Shown here in pieces: positions 26,041 to 36,412 of a DNA stretch of 64,000 bases. This DNA is from Streptomyces flavofungini (lineage in GTDB: Bacteria > Actinomycetota > Actinomycetes > Streptomycetales > Streptomycetaceae). Where the stretch lies: assembly GCF_030388665.1 (NCBI RefSeq), contig NZ_CP128846.1, positions 6,212,501 to 6,276,500 on the forward strand, given 5' to 3'. Under the pieces are notes generated by a model. The model was given only the letters and a program-made list of their open reading frames with translations, made no database searches and was not told the DNA's origin. The position numbers and the translations under genes were made by a program. Every line of letters starts with the position of its first letter. The first letter of the stretch is position 1.

Positions 26041-27504
26041 ATGACGACTACGACCCCAGCCGCGGCGACCTCCGCCCCAACTCCTCGATCCAGTAAAGCC
26101 CCCGGCACTGACATCCGCCCCGGACGGCTGCTCGCGGCCGTGCTCACCGCCCAGTTCATGGCGCTGCTCGACGTGTTCATCGTCAACGTCGCCGCGCCCA
26201 CGATCCGCGAGGAGCTGCACGCGTCCGGCGCCGGACTGCAACTCGTCATCGCCGGCTACACCATCACGTACGCCGTCCTGCTGATCACCGGCGCGCGCCT
26301 CGGCGAGCGGCTCGGCCACCGCCGCGTCTACCTCATCGGGCTCGCCGTCTTCACGGCCGCCTCCCTCGCCTGCGGGCTGAGCCAGAGCACCGGCCAGCTG
26401 ATCGCGTTCCGGCTCCTGCAGGGCGCGGGCTCCGCCGTCCTCATCCCGCAGGTGCTCAGCCTCATCCAGCGGAACTTCACCGGCGAGGCCCGGATGAAGG
26501 CCCTCGGCGCGTACTCGGCGGTCCTCGCCACCGGTGCCGCCGCGGGACAGGTCGTCGGCGGTCTCCTCGTCAGCGCCGACCTCTTCGGCACCGGCTGGCG
26601 GCCGGTGTTCCTGGTGAACGTGCCGGTCGGCGTGGTGCTGCTGTTCGTCGCCGCCCGCGTGCTGCCCCGTGACGACCGCGCGGACGCGGGCCGGGCGCGC
26701 GGGCTCGACCTGCCCGGGCTCGTGCTGCTCGGCGCCGCCGTATCGGCGTTCACGGTGCCGCTGGTCCTCGGTGAGCAGGAGGGCTGGCCGCTGTGGACCT
26801 GGGTGTCCCTCGGGGCCGCCGCCGTGCTCGCCGTCCTGTTCGGCGGGTACGAGGCGCGGCTCGCCCGGCGCGGCGGGGCGCCGCTGATCTCGCCGCGGGT
26901 CCTGCGGGTGCCGGGCATGGGGCTCGCCGTGTTCCGGCTCGCCGCGGTGATGGCGGTCAACTCCGGGTTCCTGTTCGTGCTGTCCCTGCACGTGCAGGGC
27001 GGACTCGGCTACAGCGCGCTGCGCGCGGGCCTGACGTTCGCCCCGTCCGCGATCGTCTTCGGAGTGGTCGGTCTGACCTGGCGCAAGTGGCCCGCGGCCC
27101 TGCAACGGGCGCTGATCCCGGGCGGGTTCGCGCTCTCGGCCCTGTCGTTCGTCGCCACGGGCCTGCTGCTGCGGGACGGCGGCGACGGCGGGCTGTGGCT
27201 GTACGTGCCGTTCGTCGTCGGCGGAATCGGCCTCTCGCTCGGGTTCAGCCCGACCCTCACGCGCGCGCTCGCGACGGTGCGGCCCGAGGACGCGGCGGAC
27301 GCCAGTGGCTTCCTCGCCACCGTCACCCAGCTCGGACAGCTCACCGGCGTCGCGGCCTTCGGCGCGGTTTTCCTCGCCCGGATTGAGTCACAGGGGGCTC
27401 CTGGGGCGTATTCATCGGCGGACGCGCTCCTGGTGAGCTTCTACGCGCTCGCCGCGGCGGCCGCCCTGGGGGCCGTGTCCGGACTGGTACGCATGCGTCG
27501 CTGA
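26041..27504 (+). CDS. MFS drug exporter (DHA2/EmrB-QacA type)
   Basis: A 487-residue integral membrane protein with 12-14 predicted helices. Family motifs include FMALLDVFIVNVAAPTI (motif D1), the motif-A region GARLGERLGHRRVYLIG, and the motif-C-like ATGAAAGQVVGGLL. It probably exports a small hydrophobic compound or drug by proton antiport. It is divergent from a MmyB regulator that likely senses the substrate. The annotated frame is open upstream, but ATG 26041 fits the usual short Thr/Pro-rich N-terminus. Confidence 0.93.
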   Translation: MTTTTPAAATSAPTPRSSKAPGTDIRPGRLLAAVLTAQFMALLDVFIVNVAAPTIREELHASGAGLQLVIAGYTITYAVLLITGARLGERLGHRRVYLIGLAVFTAASLACGLSQSTGQLIAFRLLQGAGSAVLIPQVLSLIQRNFTGEARMKALGAYSAVLATGAAAGQVVGGLLVSADLFGTGWRPVFLVNVPVGVVLLFVAARVLPRDDRADAGRARGLDLPGLVLLGAAVSAFTVPLVLGEQEGWPLWTWVSLGAAAVLAVLFGGYEARLARRGGAPLISPRVLRVPGMGLAVFRLAAVMAVNSGFLFVLSLHVQGGLGYSALRAGLTFAPSAIVFGVVGLTWRKWPAALQRALIPGGFALSALSFVATGLLLRDGGDGGLWLYVPFVVGGIGLSLGFSPTLTRALATVRPEDAADASGFLATVTQLGQLTGVAAFGAVFLARIESQGAPGAYSSADALLVSFYALAAAAALGAVSGLVRMRR

Positions 27505-27593
27505 CCGTCTCGCCGAGGTCGTGGCAGAATCGACCGGGCCGGAAGGGGAATGCACCAAAGCGCCGACGGTGACCCGACGGGAGGGAGAGCGCG

Positions 27594-27770
27594 ATGCCTG
27601 CGAGCATCCTCGAAGAGGCCGGGGGCCTCTTCGACGTGGCGGACATACAGCTCGGCGATGCCACGCTCCTCCACTGCCCTTCCTGCGGTTCGGCCCACGT
27701 GGCTCAAGTCCTCGGTGACAACGGCGGAGTCAGTTACGTGTGCACCGCCTGCGGCCACAGCTGGAGCTGA
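27594..27770 (+). CDS. 58-residue zinc-ribbon protein
   Basis: A short gene with a strong ribosome site (GGGAGGGAGAG, 27580-27590). The protein carries two CxxC pairs, CPSC near 28-31 and CTAC near 50-53, separated by about 18 residues: a rubredoxin-like zinc knuckle ending CGHSWS. It may bind nucleic acid or protein. It is followed 3 nt later by another double-CxxC protein, and the two are surely co-transcribed. Confidence 0.8.
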   Translation: MPASILEEAGGLFDVADIQLGDATLLHCPSCGSAHVAQVLGDNGGVSYVCTACGHSWS

Positions 27771-27773
27771 TCG

Positions 27774-28007
27774 ATGGGTGCACACAGGCGTAAATGCGAC
27801 TGGTGCGGCAGCGGTACGCCGATCGTCCGCGACATGGAACCGGTCAACCCTGACTACCAGTACTGGTGCGAGGAGTGCGCGCGGGCGCTGATCATAAAGG
27901 GCGACCCCATCGAGACGTACCGCGAACTCGAAGGGGAGCCGATCTACGGCCGCCTGCTCGACGAGCACTGCACCCTCAAGCGCTTCTACTCGTTCGCCAC
28001 CGCCTGA
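27774..28007 (+). CDS. 77-residue double-CxxC (zinc-ribbon-like) protein
   Basis: Starts MGAHRRKCDWCGSGTP and has a second pair, CEEC, near residues 32-35; the C-terminal half is helical and charged. The two CxxC motifs suggest one bound zinc. It starts 3 nt after the previous small zinc-ribbon gene and is convergent with the GT87 gene. The function is unknown. Confidence 0.82.
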   Translation: MGAHRRKCDWCGSGTPIVRDMEPVNPDYQYWCEECARALIIKGDPIETYRELEGEPIYGRLLDEHCTLKRFYSFATA

Positions 28008-28023
28008 GCCGTCCGCTCCCGCC

Positions 28024-29295
28024 TCAGGCGCCCGAGAGGGCCCTTGTGCGGCCGTCCCGCCCGCTCGCGCGGTCGGCCCGATCCCGTCGCGGACGTCCCA
28101 GAGCGACGGCCGCGGCGACGGCGAGAAAGCCGAAAGCGGCCAGCGGATAGACCGCTGACAGCGTCATCTCGCCAAAGTTCTGGTCGAGTTCAGGCCGCCC
28201 ATGGCGGTGGGGCACCCACCACAGCGCGTACGAGCAGAACGCAAGGCCGAGGCCGCCCGCCGCCACCCACCGCCCCCGCCCGCCCCACCGCTCCGCACGC
28301 GTCCACAGCAGCAGCGCCATCGGCACGCACCACACCCAGTGGTGCGACCACGACACCGGGCTGACGAGCAGCGCGGTCGCCGCACAGGCGACCGCGCCCC
28401 AGGCCCGCTCCCCGCGCGCCGCCGCCACCACCGCCACGGCGAGCCCGGCCACGCACACCCCCGCCGCCCCGACCGCCCACCAGGCACCCGGCTCCGGGGT
28501 GTGCAGCAGCCGCGCGAGCACCCCGCGCACCGACTGGTTCGCGGTGTTCTCCACCCGCCCGGCCCGGTCGGCCTCGAAGATCACCCGGGTCCAGAAGTTC
28601 CGGGAGTCCTCCGGCAGCACCACGGTCGCCGCCAGCGTCGCCCCCAGGAACGCGGCGGCGGCCACGCACGCGTGCCGCACGGCGGGCCGCCACGCACTCC
28701 CTCGCGCCCCCGCCACGGCACCCACCAGAAGCAGGAAGAGCGCGAAGAGACCGGGCGTCAGCTTGATCGCAGCGGCGACCCCGATGCCCACCCCCGCCCA
28801 CCGGTGGTCCGGACGCCGCGTGAGGCCCCACAGCACCAGCACGGCGAGCAGCAGATTCACCTGCCCGTAGCGCAGCGTCGTCCACACCGGCTCCGCCCAG
28901 ACAGCCGCCGCCGACACCCACAGAGCCGTCTCCACGCGCGCGTGGCGCTCGGCTCCCACCAGCCTCAGGGAGAGCCGTACGAACACGAACAGGAGCAGCA
29001 GGTTCCCGAGCGTGACGATCGGGCGCAGCTCCGCCAGGTCGAGCAGCGTCAGCGGCGTGAACAGCAACGCCGCGAACGGCGGGTACGTCATGGGCAGGTC
29101 GTACTCGGTGGCACGCAGCGCGTAGAGGTCGACGCCCGCGCGCGCGGCCATGCCCTCCGCGCGGTAGACCGACAGGTCGATCATCGAGACCTGGGCCGTG
29201 CGCTGAGCGGCCCAGAAGAGGACGAAAGAGAGCACGCAGACCCCGGCGGCCAGGGGCACACGGCGGCGGACGACAGCGGTGGCGATCGCGGACAC
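28024..29295 (-). CDS. GT87-family membrane mannosyltransferase (DUF2029)
   Basis: A 423-residue multi-spanning polyprenol-dependent glycosyltransferase. After the first helix comes MIDLSVYRAEGMAARAGVDLY, whose Asp is the expected catalytic base position in GT87 enzymes. Further conserved pieces are TYPPFAALLFTPL, RYGQVNLLLAVLVLWG, AAAIKLTPGLFALFLL, NQSVRG and SPVSWSHHWVW. It probably adds alpha-mannose to lipid-linked glycans or lipoglycans outside the membrane. GTG 29295 is chosen because TACGGT lies 8 nt upstream and the longer frame runs into the tRNA gene. Confidence 0.9.
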   Translation of the reverse strand: MSAIATAVVRRRVPLAAGVCVLSFVLFWAAQRTAQVSMIDLSVYRAEGMAARAGVDLYALRATEYDLPMTYPPFAALLFTPLTLLDLAELRPIVTLGNLLLLFVFVRLSLRLVGAERHARVETALWVSAAAVWAEPVWTTLRYGQVNLLLAVLVLWGLTRRPDHRWAGVGIGVAAAIKLTPGLFALFLLLVGAVAGARGSAWRPAVRHACVAAAAFLGATLAATVVLPEDSRNFWTRVIFEADRAGRVENTANQSVRGVLARLLHTPEPGAWWAVGAAGVCVAGLAVAVVAAARGERAWGAVACAATALLVSPVSWSHHWVWCVPMALLLWTRAERWGGRGRWVAAGGLGLAFCSYALWWVPHRHGRPELDQNFGEMTLSAVYPLAAFGFLAVAAAVALGRPRRDRADRASGRDGRTRALSGA

Positions 29296-29309
29296 GTGGC
29301 CGGACCGTA
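29296..29309 (-). promoter_or_regulatory. -10 element for a leaderless GT87 transcript
   Basis: On the minus strand, TACGGT (29309-29304) is followed by 8 nt and GTG 29295. No ribosome site is present. Confidence 0.4.
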
Positions 29310-29409
29310 GTGACCTCGGGTGTCCGGGACGGAAACGATTTGGTGGACCACGGGGGTGACCGTGTAATGTTTGCGGAGTCGCCGGGGAAACCGGGCGGAA
29401 CAGCAGCAA

Positions 29410-29482
29410 GGGGCTATAGCTCAGTTGGTAGAGCGCCTGCATGGCATGCAGGAGGTCAGGAGTTCAATTCTCCTTAGCTCCA
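29410..29482 (+). tRNA. tRNA-Ala (anticodon GGC), copy 2
   Basis: Identical over all 73 nt to the gene at 24701, and the identity extends a few bases upstream (GCAA). A -10-like TAATGT lies at 29365-29370. CCA is not encoded. Confidence 0.97.
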
Positions 29483-29491
29483 CAGTAGATG

Positions 29492-29525
29492 AGCGGGCCA
29501 CCCGGATCGGGTGGCCCGCTTTTTC
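29492..29525 (+). terminator. Intrinsic terminator of tRNA-Ala copy 2
   Basis: A perfect 12-bp stem (29492-29503 with 29509-29520), loop GGATC, then a run of five T including the last stem base. This is a textbook rho-independent terminator. Beyond it, 29526-29660 holds no gene; an 8-bp inverted repeat at 29532-29560 may end the redox operon arriving on the other strand. Confidence 0.9.
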
Positions 29526-29660
29526 GTGTTCCCCGGGGCCCGCTCTTTGCGCGCCCCGGGCGTGTACGAGGTGACCTGAGGCACGCACCCCAGGTCCCTC
29601 CGTACAGGGCGTTCAGCTACTTCTCGCCGCGCTCACAGCCCTCACTGCCTCTCGCCGCCC

Positions 29661-31253
29661 TCACCGGCCGCTGCCGAGCGCCCTGCGCCCGCGGCCCCGC
29701 GGCAGCATCGGCAGACCCGCCGACGGCGGCTGCGCCGGGATCGCCGCCGGAGCCTCCTCGATGCGCAGGGCCAGCGCTGGACAGCGGCGCACCGCGCGCT
29801 GGGCGCGCGCTTCGGAGTAGCGCGGCACCGCGGCCTCCGCGACCGCAGGGAAGCCGTCCGGGCCCAGCTGGATCAGCTCGGGCACGATGTCCGCGCACAG
29901 GCCGTGGCCCTGGCACAGCGTCCAGTCGACGGCGAGCTTGCGGCCGCTCGACGCCTCCCCCTGGGGACTGTCGTCCTGGAGCGGCAGGACGCCCTCCACG
30001 GGACGCCCGCAGCCGTCGCCCAGGACGTGCGCGGCGAGATCGTCCGTGAACGCCGCGATCGTCGACTCCAGGAACGCCGCCGAGCCGTCCGGATGCTTGC
30101 ACGCGCCCCGCCGCTTCACCGCCCGCGTCACCTCGCGCAGCGCCTCCAGAGCGGTGGGCCCGCCACCGTCGAGGACATCGGCGAGCCCCCGCGCGGCGGC
30201 GGGGAGACCCAGATAGCAGGGCCCGCACTGGCCCGCGCTCTCCGCCGCCAGCCAGTTCGCCACGTGCAGGGCCTCACCCAGCGGACACGTGCCCGGGCCG
30301 AGCGGCAGGATCGCGCCCGCGCCGAGCGCGCCCCCACAGGCATCCAGGGCCGCCCGGGACACGACCGCGTCGTGCGCGGTGACCGCGTCCAGCCACTTGC
30401 CGTGATAGCCGCCCGTGAGGACGCCCTGCGGCAGCGGGGGAGCGCCGGCGAGCTGCAGAACGTACCGGAGGGGCACGCCCGTTGGGACCTCCAGGACCAT
30501 CGGCCGGGCGACGGCTCCGGAGAGGGTCAGCAGTACGGTGCCCGGCTCGTCGCGCAAGCCCGTGCGCCGGTAGCGCTCCGCGCCGATGCGGGCGGCGACG
30601 GCCAGCTGCGCGAAGGTCTCCGCGTTCGACAGGAGCGTCGGCGCGCCGCCCACCCCGGAGTCGGACGTACGCGCCTTGCGCCCCGGAGGCAGCGGCGGCC
30701 CGCCGTCCGCGGAGCGCACCAGGGCCGAGGACTCACCGGTGACCATGCGCACGGGATTGCGCTGCACGCGCGCGCGGAGCACCGATCCGCGCCGGTTGCT
30801 CAGGCCGCGCTCGGCGAGCGCCGCCTGCATCGAGGCCTCCGTGGAGTCCCGTGTCACGCCGACGACGAGCGTGCGCGCGCCCAGCGCCTCCGCGGCGAGC
30901 AACGCGCCGTCCAGGATCAGGTGCGGGGCACGGTTGATCAGCACGGTGTCCTTGCGGCACGCGGGCTCGTCCTCGCTGCCGTTGATGACGACCACGGGCC
31001 GCACACCCCGCCGGATCGCGGCCTCCGCGACGGCCCGCAGCTTCTTGGCGAACGGGAAGCCCGCGCCGCCGCGGCCACGCAGCGAGATCTGCTCCGCCAG
31101 CGTGGCGAGCTGCTCGCCGGCGACGGGCTCCAGCGGGCCGTGCACCTTCAGGTGCATCGCCAGGTCGAGCCGCTCGACCAGGTCGAAGCCCGAAGTCAGC
31201 AGCGGAAGCCCGACCACACGGACTTCGGGGACATCGGGCAGGGACGCGTTCAC
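29661..31253 (-). CDS. NuoF-like flavo-iron-sulphur protein with C-terminal ferredoxin domain
   Basis: A 530-residue protein with the Nqo1/NuoF fold. It has the glycine-rich FMN site GRGGAGFPFAKK, INGSEDEPACRKD, an SLBB-like part, and the iron-sulphur region SAGQCGPCYLG...RGACKHPDGS. The usual motif is SCGKCTPC; here the first Cys position is Ala, so one of four cluster ligands is missing or replaced. The last 70 residues look like a [3Fe-4S]-type ferredoxin (CQGHGLC, then RRCPALAL). It probably passes electrons from NAD(P)H to the membrane cytochrome encoded just upstream. GTG 31253 overlaps the upstream stop by 4 nt, after GGAGGAGG. Confidence 0.88.
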   Translation of the reverse strand: MNASLPDVPEVRVVGLPLLTSGFDLVERLDLAMHLKVHGPLEPVAGEQLATLAEQISLRGRGGAGFPFAKKLRAVAEAAIRRGVRPVVVINGSEDEPACRKDTVLINRAPHLILDGALLAAEALGARTLVVGVTRDSTEASMQAALAERGLSNRRGSVLRARVQRNPVRMVTGESSALVRSADGGPPLPPGRKARTSDSGVGGAPTLLSNAETFAQLAVAARIGAERYRRTGLRDEPGTVLLTLSGAVARPMVLEVPTGVPLRYVLQLAGAPPLPQGVLTGGYHGKWLDAVTAHDAVVSRAALDACGGALGAGAILPLGPGTCPLGEALHVANWLAAESAGQCGPCYLGLPAAARGLADVLDGGGPTALEALREVTRAVKRRGACKHPDGSAAFLESTIAAFTDDLAAHVLGDGCGRPVEGVLPLQDDSPQGEASSGRKLAVDWTLCQGHGLCADIVPELIQLGPDGFPAVAEAAVPRYSEARAQRAVRRCPALALRIEEAPAAIPAQPPSAGLPMLPRGRGRRALGSGR

Positions 31254-32638
31254 TTGCCTCCTCCGGTGGGGGCGTGCCAGGGCTCGCCGGTGCTGGGCGC
31301 CTGGAAGGGGCCGGGCAGCTGTTGGGTGGCGGGGCCGTCGTCGTACACGGGGTCGTGGACGGGCGGGTGGTAGGCGGGCAGGGGATCGTGCACGGGCGGG
31401 TGGTAGGCGGGCTGGGGTCCGGTGTCGTACGAGGTGCCGTACGGGTCGGTGTCCCCGGAGCCGAAACCCCTGTCTCCGTAGTCGTGCTGTGTGTCCAGGG
31501 GGTCGTGTCCGCTCGCTACGGAGTCGTGGCCGTCGTCCGGGGAGGCGTGCGGGAACGCGGCCGTGGGGGCCTCGGCAGGAGGGGGCGGGGAGGGGGCGGG
31601 CCAGCGGGGGGCCACGGTGGGCAGGACCTCGGTCGGCTGGAGGTCCAGGGGCAGCGACGCGTCGGGGTCGGAAGGGGCGGCCAGCGCGCGGTAGGCGGCG
31701 GCGATGCCGACGACCGGGGGCTGGTCGGGCGAGGTGGCGGCGCGGCCCGACGCGGTGCCGGGCAGCGGTGCCGACGCGGTGTCCCGGGTGGGTGTCGGGG
31801 CCTCGCGGCGGCGGGAGCGGTCGGGCGTCGGCCGGTCGTCGGGTTCCAGGAGGGCGAAGATCCGGGCGGCCACCTTGCGCTTGACCGGACGCGGCGCCGC
31901 GCGCAGTGCCACCGCTCCGGCGACCGCGACCAGACACAGGCAGTACAGGGCCATCACCCACGGCTTCGGCGGGCGGCCCGCGTACAGGCCGTGGAGCAGG
32001 GCCGCGCACCAGGCCGGGTAGGCCAGCATGTGCAGCGCGCGCCACCGGGACGCGACCTGGACCGGTGAGGCGAAGGCGCTGCGCAGGGCGCCGGTGACAC
32101 TGGTGGTGATCATCAGGAGCCCGGCGAGGGAGCCCAGGCCGATGAGCCCGTCCCCACCCGTGAAGCCGAGGCCGAAGGGCACCAGGGCGCCCACTACGGA
32201 GACATGGTCCAGGGCGAGCTTCACGGTGGCGTGCAGCAGCAGGAAGCCCACGGACGCGATTGCCGTGGCCCGGTGCACGGCCTGGGCGAGCAGCCGCTGG
32301 CGCGAGCGCAGGAAGAGCCGGTCGGAGGCGACCAGGCCCCACATCACCGACGCCGTCAGGGCGACCAGGGACAGGACGCCGGTGGTGAAGTCGAGGGCGG
32401 CGCGGAAGTCGTCACCGCCCGCGAACACGAGCAGGGGTATCAGCAGCAGCGCGGCCGTGGTGACGATGCCGCGGGCCGCTCTGCTCGGCGCGCGGACCCT
32501 GGGGAACGCGGGCGGTGCGGGCGGCGGGAAGGGCGGCGGAGCGGGGGAGGAACGCTGCGGCGAGGGGGAGCGTCGCGGCGGTGTCGCGGAGGGTGTGGGA
32601 CTTCCGCGGCTCTTGCGGTGCGGGTTCAGAGGGTTCAT
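31250..32638 (-). CDS. Ferric-reductase-like membrane cytochrome b
   Basis: A 462-residue protein: a Pro/Ser/Arg-rich N-terminus, about six transmembrane helices, then a disordered Pro/His/Asp-rich tail of about 200 residues. Heme-ligand pairs are visible as HRATAIASVGFLLLH (His-x13-His) and HMLAYPAWCAALLH (His-x12-His), enough for two stacked b hemes as in ferric reductases and NADPH oxidases. No FAD/NAD domain is attached; the next gene supplies a flavoprotein. The tail has a 12-residue direct repeat (AYHPPVHDPxP). ATG 32638 follows CGGAG. The GTGA overlap couples it to the NuoF-like gene. Confidence 0.88.
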   Translation of the reverse strand: MNPLNPHRKSRGSPTPSATPPRRSPSPQRSSPAPPPFPPPAPPAFPRVRAPSRAARGIVTTAALLLIPLLVFAGGDDFRAALDFTTGVLSLVALTASVMWGLVASDRLFLRSRQRLLAQAVHRATAIASVGFLLLHATVKLALDHVSVVGALVPFGLGFTGGDGLIGLGSLAGLLMITTSVTGALRSAFASPVQVASRWRALHMLAYPAWCAALLHGLYAGRPPKPWVMALYCLCLVAVAGAVALRAAPRPVKRKVAARIFALLEPDDRPTPDRSRRREAPTPTRDTASAPLPGTASGRAATSPDQPPVVGIAAAYRALAAPSDPDASLPLDLQPTEVLPTVAPRWPAPSPPPPAEAPTAAFPHASPDDGHDSVASGHDPLDTQHDYGDRGFGSGDTDPYGTSYDTGPQPAYHPPVHDPLPAYHPPVHDPVYDDGPATQQLPGPFQAPSTGEPWHAPTGGGK

Positions 32639-32854
32639 GGGGGCGACTCCGAAATGGTCCGGTCGCCGCATGCTAAGTCGAGCCATACCGATGGGTACGT
32701 GGTTTGAGTTATTGCGTTGTTATCAAAGCGCGACTCGATCTTGGTGTTGCCCCGATAGTGGGTGGTACGCGGAGTAACCCTTGGCCATGGGTGGGTTCTT
32801 CGGGGCCGCCCGGGATACGGACAAAGCGCGTCGCCCGGCTCCGGAGCGCTGCGG
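32639..32854. other. Divergent promoter region between the redox operon and leuS
   Basis: The most AT-rich stretch nearby (about 32690-32760: TGGTTTGAGTTATTGCG, TTGTTATCAAAG). It must hold the promoter of the cytochrome gene on the minus strand. No gene is seen on either strand. Confidence 0.5.
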
Positions 32855-32866
32855 TACCCTGACGCC
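32855..32866 (+). promoter_or_regulatory. -10 element starting the leuS leader
   Basis: TACCCT (32855-32860) lies 6 nt before the ATG of the leader peptide at 32867, so the leader RNA probably begins exactly at that codon. Confidence 0.5.
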
Positions 32867-32905
32867 ATGCGTGCCGTACGCCTTCTGCTTAGCGGGCCGC
32901 GCTGA
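32867..32905 (+). CDS. Leucine-rich leader peptide of leuS (candidate attenuator peptide)
   Basis: An ATG-to-TGA reading frame of 12 codons encoding MRAVRLLLSGPR, with three consecutive leucine codons CTT-CTG-CTT. CTT is a rare codon in Streptomyces. It starts directly after a -10 element and ends about 45 nt before an intrinsic terminator, which is the classic arrangement for ribosome-mediated attenuation. This is too short to prove by sequence alone, but the codon content and position upstream of leucyl-tRNA synthetase agree with the proposed role. Confidence 0.7.
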   Translation: MRAVRLLLSGPR

Positions 32906-32979
32906 TCAGTCCCGACCGCCCAGTGAGCGCGGTCGGAATCGGCGCGGCGTCCCCTCCTGTGCGAGGGGCATTTTTATTT
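32896..32979 (+). promoter_or_regulatory. Candidate leuS attenuator (alternative stems plus terminator)
   Basis: An 8-bp hairpin, 32912-32919 with 32929-32936, is enclosed by a 7-bp pairing of 32896-32902 (overlapping the leader stop codon) with 32942-32948. A terminator follows: CCCCTC (32951-32956), loop CTGTGC, GAGGGG (32963-32968), then ATTTTTATTT. A ribosome stalled on the Leu codons would cover the left arm of the enclosing stem. How that prevents the terminator from forming is not clear from pairing alone. Confidence 0.6.
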
Positions 32980-33031
32980 GGCCGTCCGGCCATTTCCGCA
33001 GGCAGAGACGATCGATGGAGCTTTGAGGACC

Positions 33032-35953
<2,922 letters not shown>

Positions 35954-35996
35954 GGGGCGATGCGGTCCGACCGGGGGTGGTGCGGTCGGGCCTGGG

Positions 35997-36030
35997 TGAT
36001 CGGTCCGGTGTGATCGGTCCGGTGTGATCG
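35997..36030 (+). repeat. 14-nt tandem repeat after leuS
   Basis: TGATCGGTCCGGTG is repeated at 35997 and 36011, with a partial third copy, and TGTGATCGGTGA recurs just before the leuS terminator. It starts about 43 nt after the leuS stop codon. Confidence 0.75.
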
Positions 36031-36059
36031 TTCCTGGGGCCGGTCCTGTGTGATCGGTG

Positions 36060-36089
36060 AGCGGCGGGTCCTCGAGGGGGCCCGCCGCT
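36060..36089 (+). terminator. leuS terminator hairpin
   Basis: A 12-bp stem (36060-36071 with 36078-36089, one G-U) and loop TCGAGG, followed by TCTGTG. Confidence 0.75.
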
Positions 36090-36412
36090 TCTGTGCGTGG
36101 CGGTCGGCTGGTGGTGGTCGGTGGTCGGTGGGCGGTGGTCGATGGGGGGCGGCTGTGTGCCTGGCCGGTCGGTGGCGTACCTGGGCCGGGCGCCAACTGC
36201 GGGTCGGGTGACGCGCATCGGGGTAGTCCCCTACGGGCAGCTTGGGGGTTCCGCTGGAACCCTCGGAAGGCTTGCTGCGTTTACCGTGGAGAGGACGGCG
36301 GGAACAGCGCCGTCGGCAGCACTTCGCGCCGCCCCGCCCCGTACCGCCGTGGACCGACAACCGCCGCAGGCCGATTCGCCAGACGGATTCGCCAGGCTGA
36401 AGGAGAAGCATC
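36090..36412 (+). other. Gap between leuS and the coiled-coil membrane protein
   Basis: About 320 bp without a convincing gene. The first part (36097-36175) is a GGTGGTCGG-type low-complexity run. The remainder should hold the promoter and 5' leader of the gene starting at 36413; TTTACC is present at 36279-36284. Confidence 0.5.

Noticed and set aside
29296..29442. Start of the GT87 protein at 29442 (MQALYQLSYSPLL...)
   Set aside because: That peptide is the reverse complement of the tRNA-Ala gene; the same peptide appears antisense to the other tRNA copy.
31254..32342. Upstream extension of the NuoF-like frame to 32342
   Set aside because: It overlaps the cytochrome gene in another frame; a strong GGAGGAGG site and the GTGA overlap fix the start at 31253.
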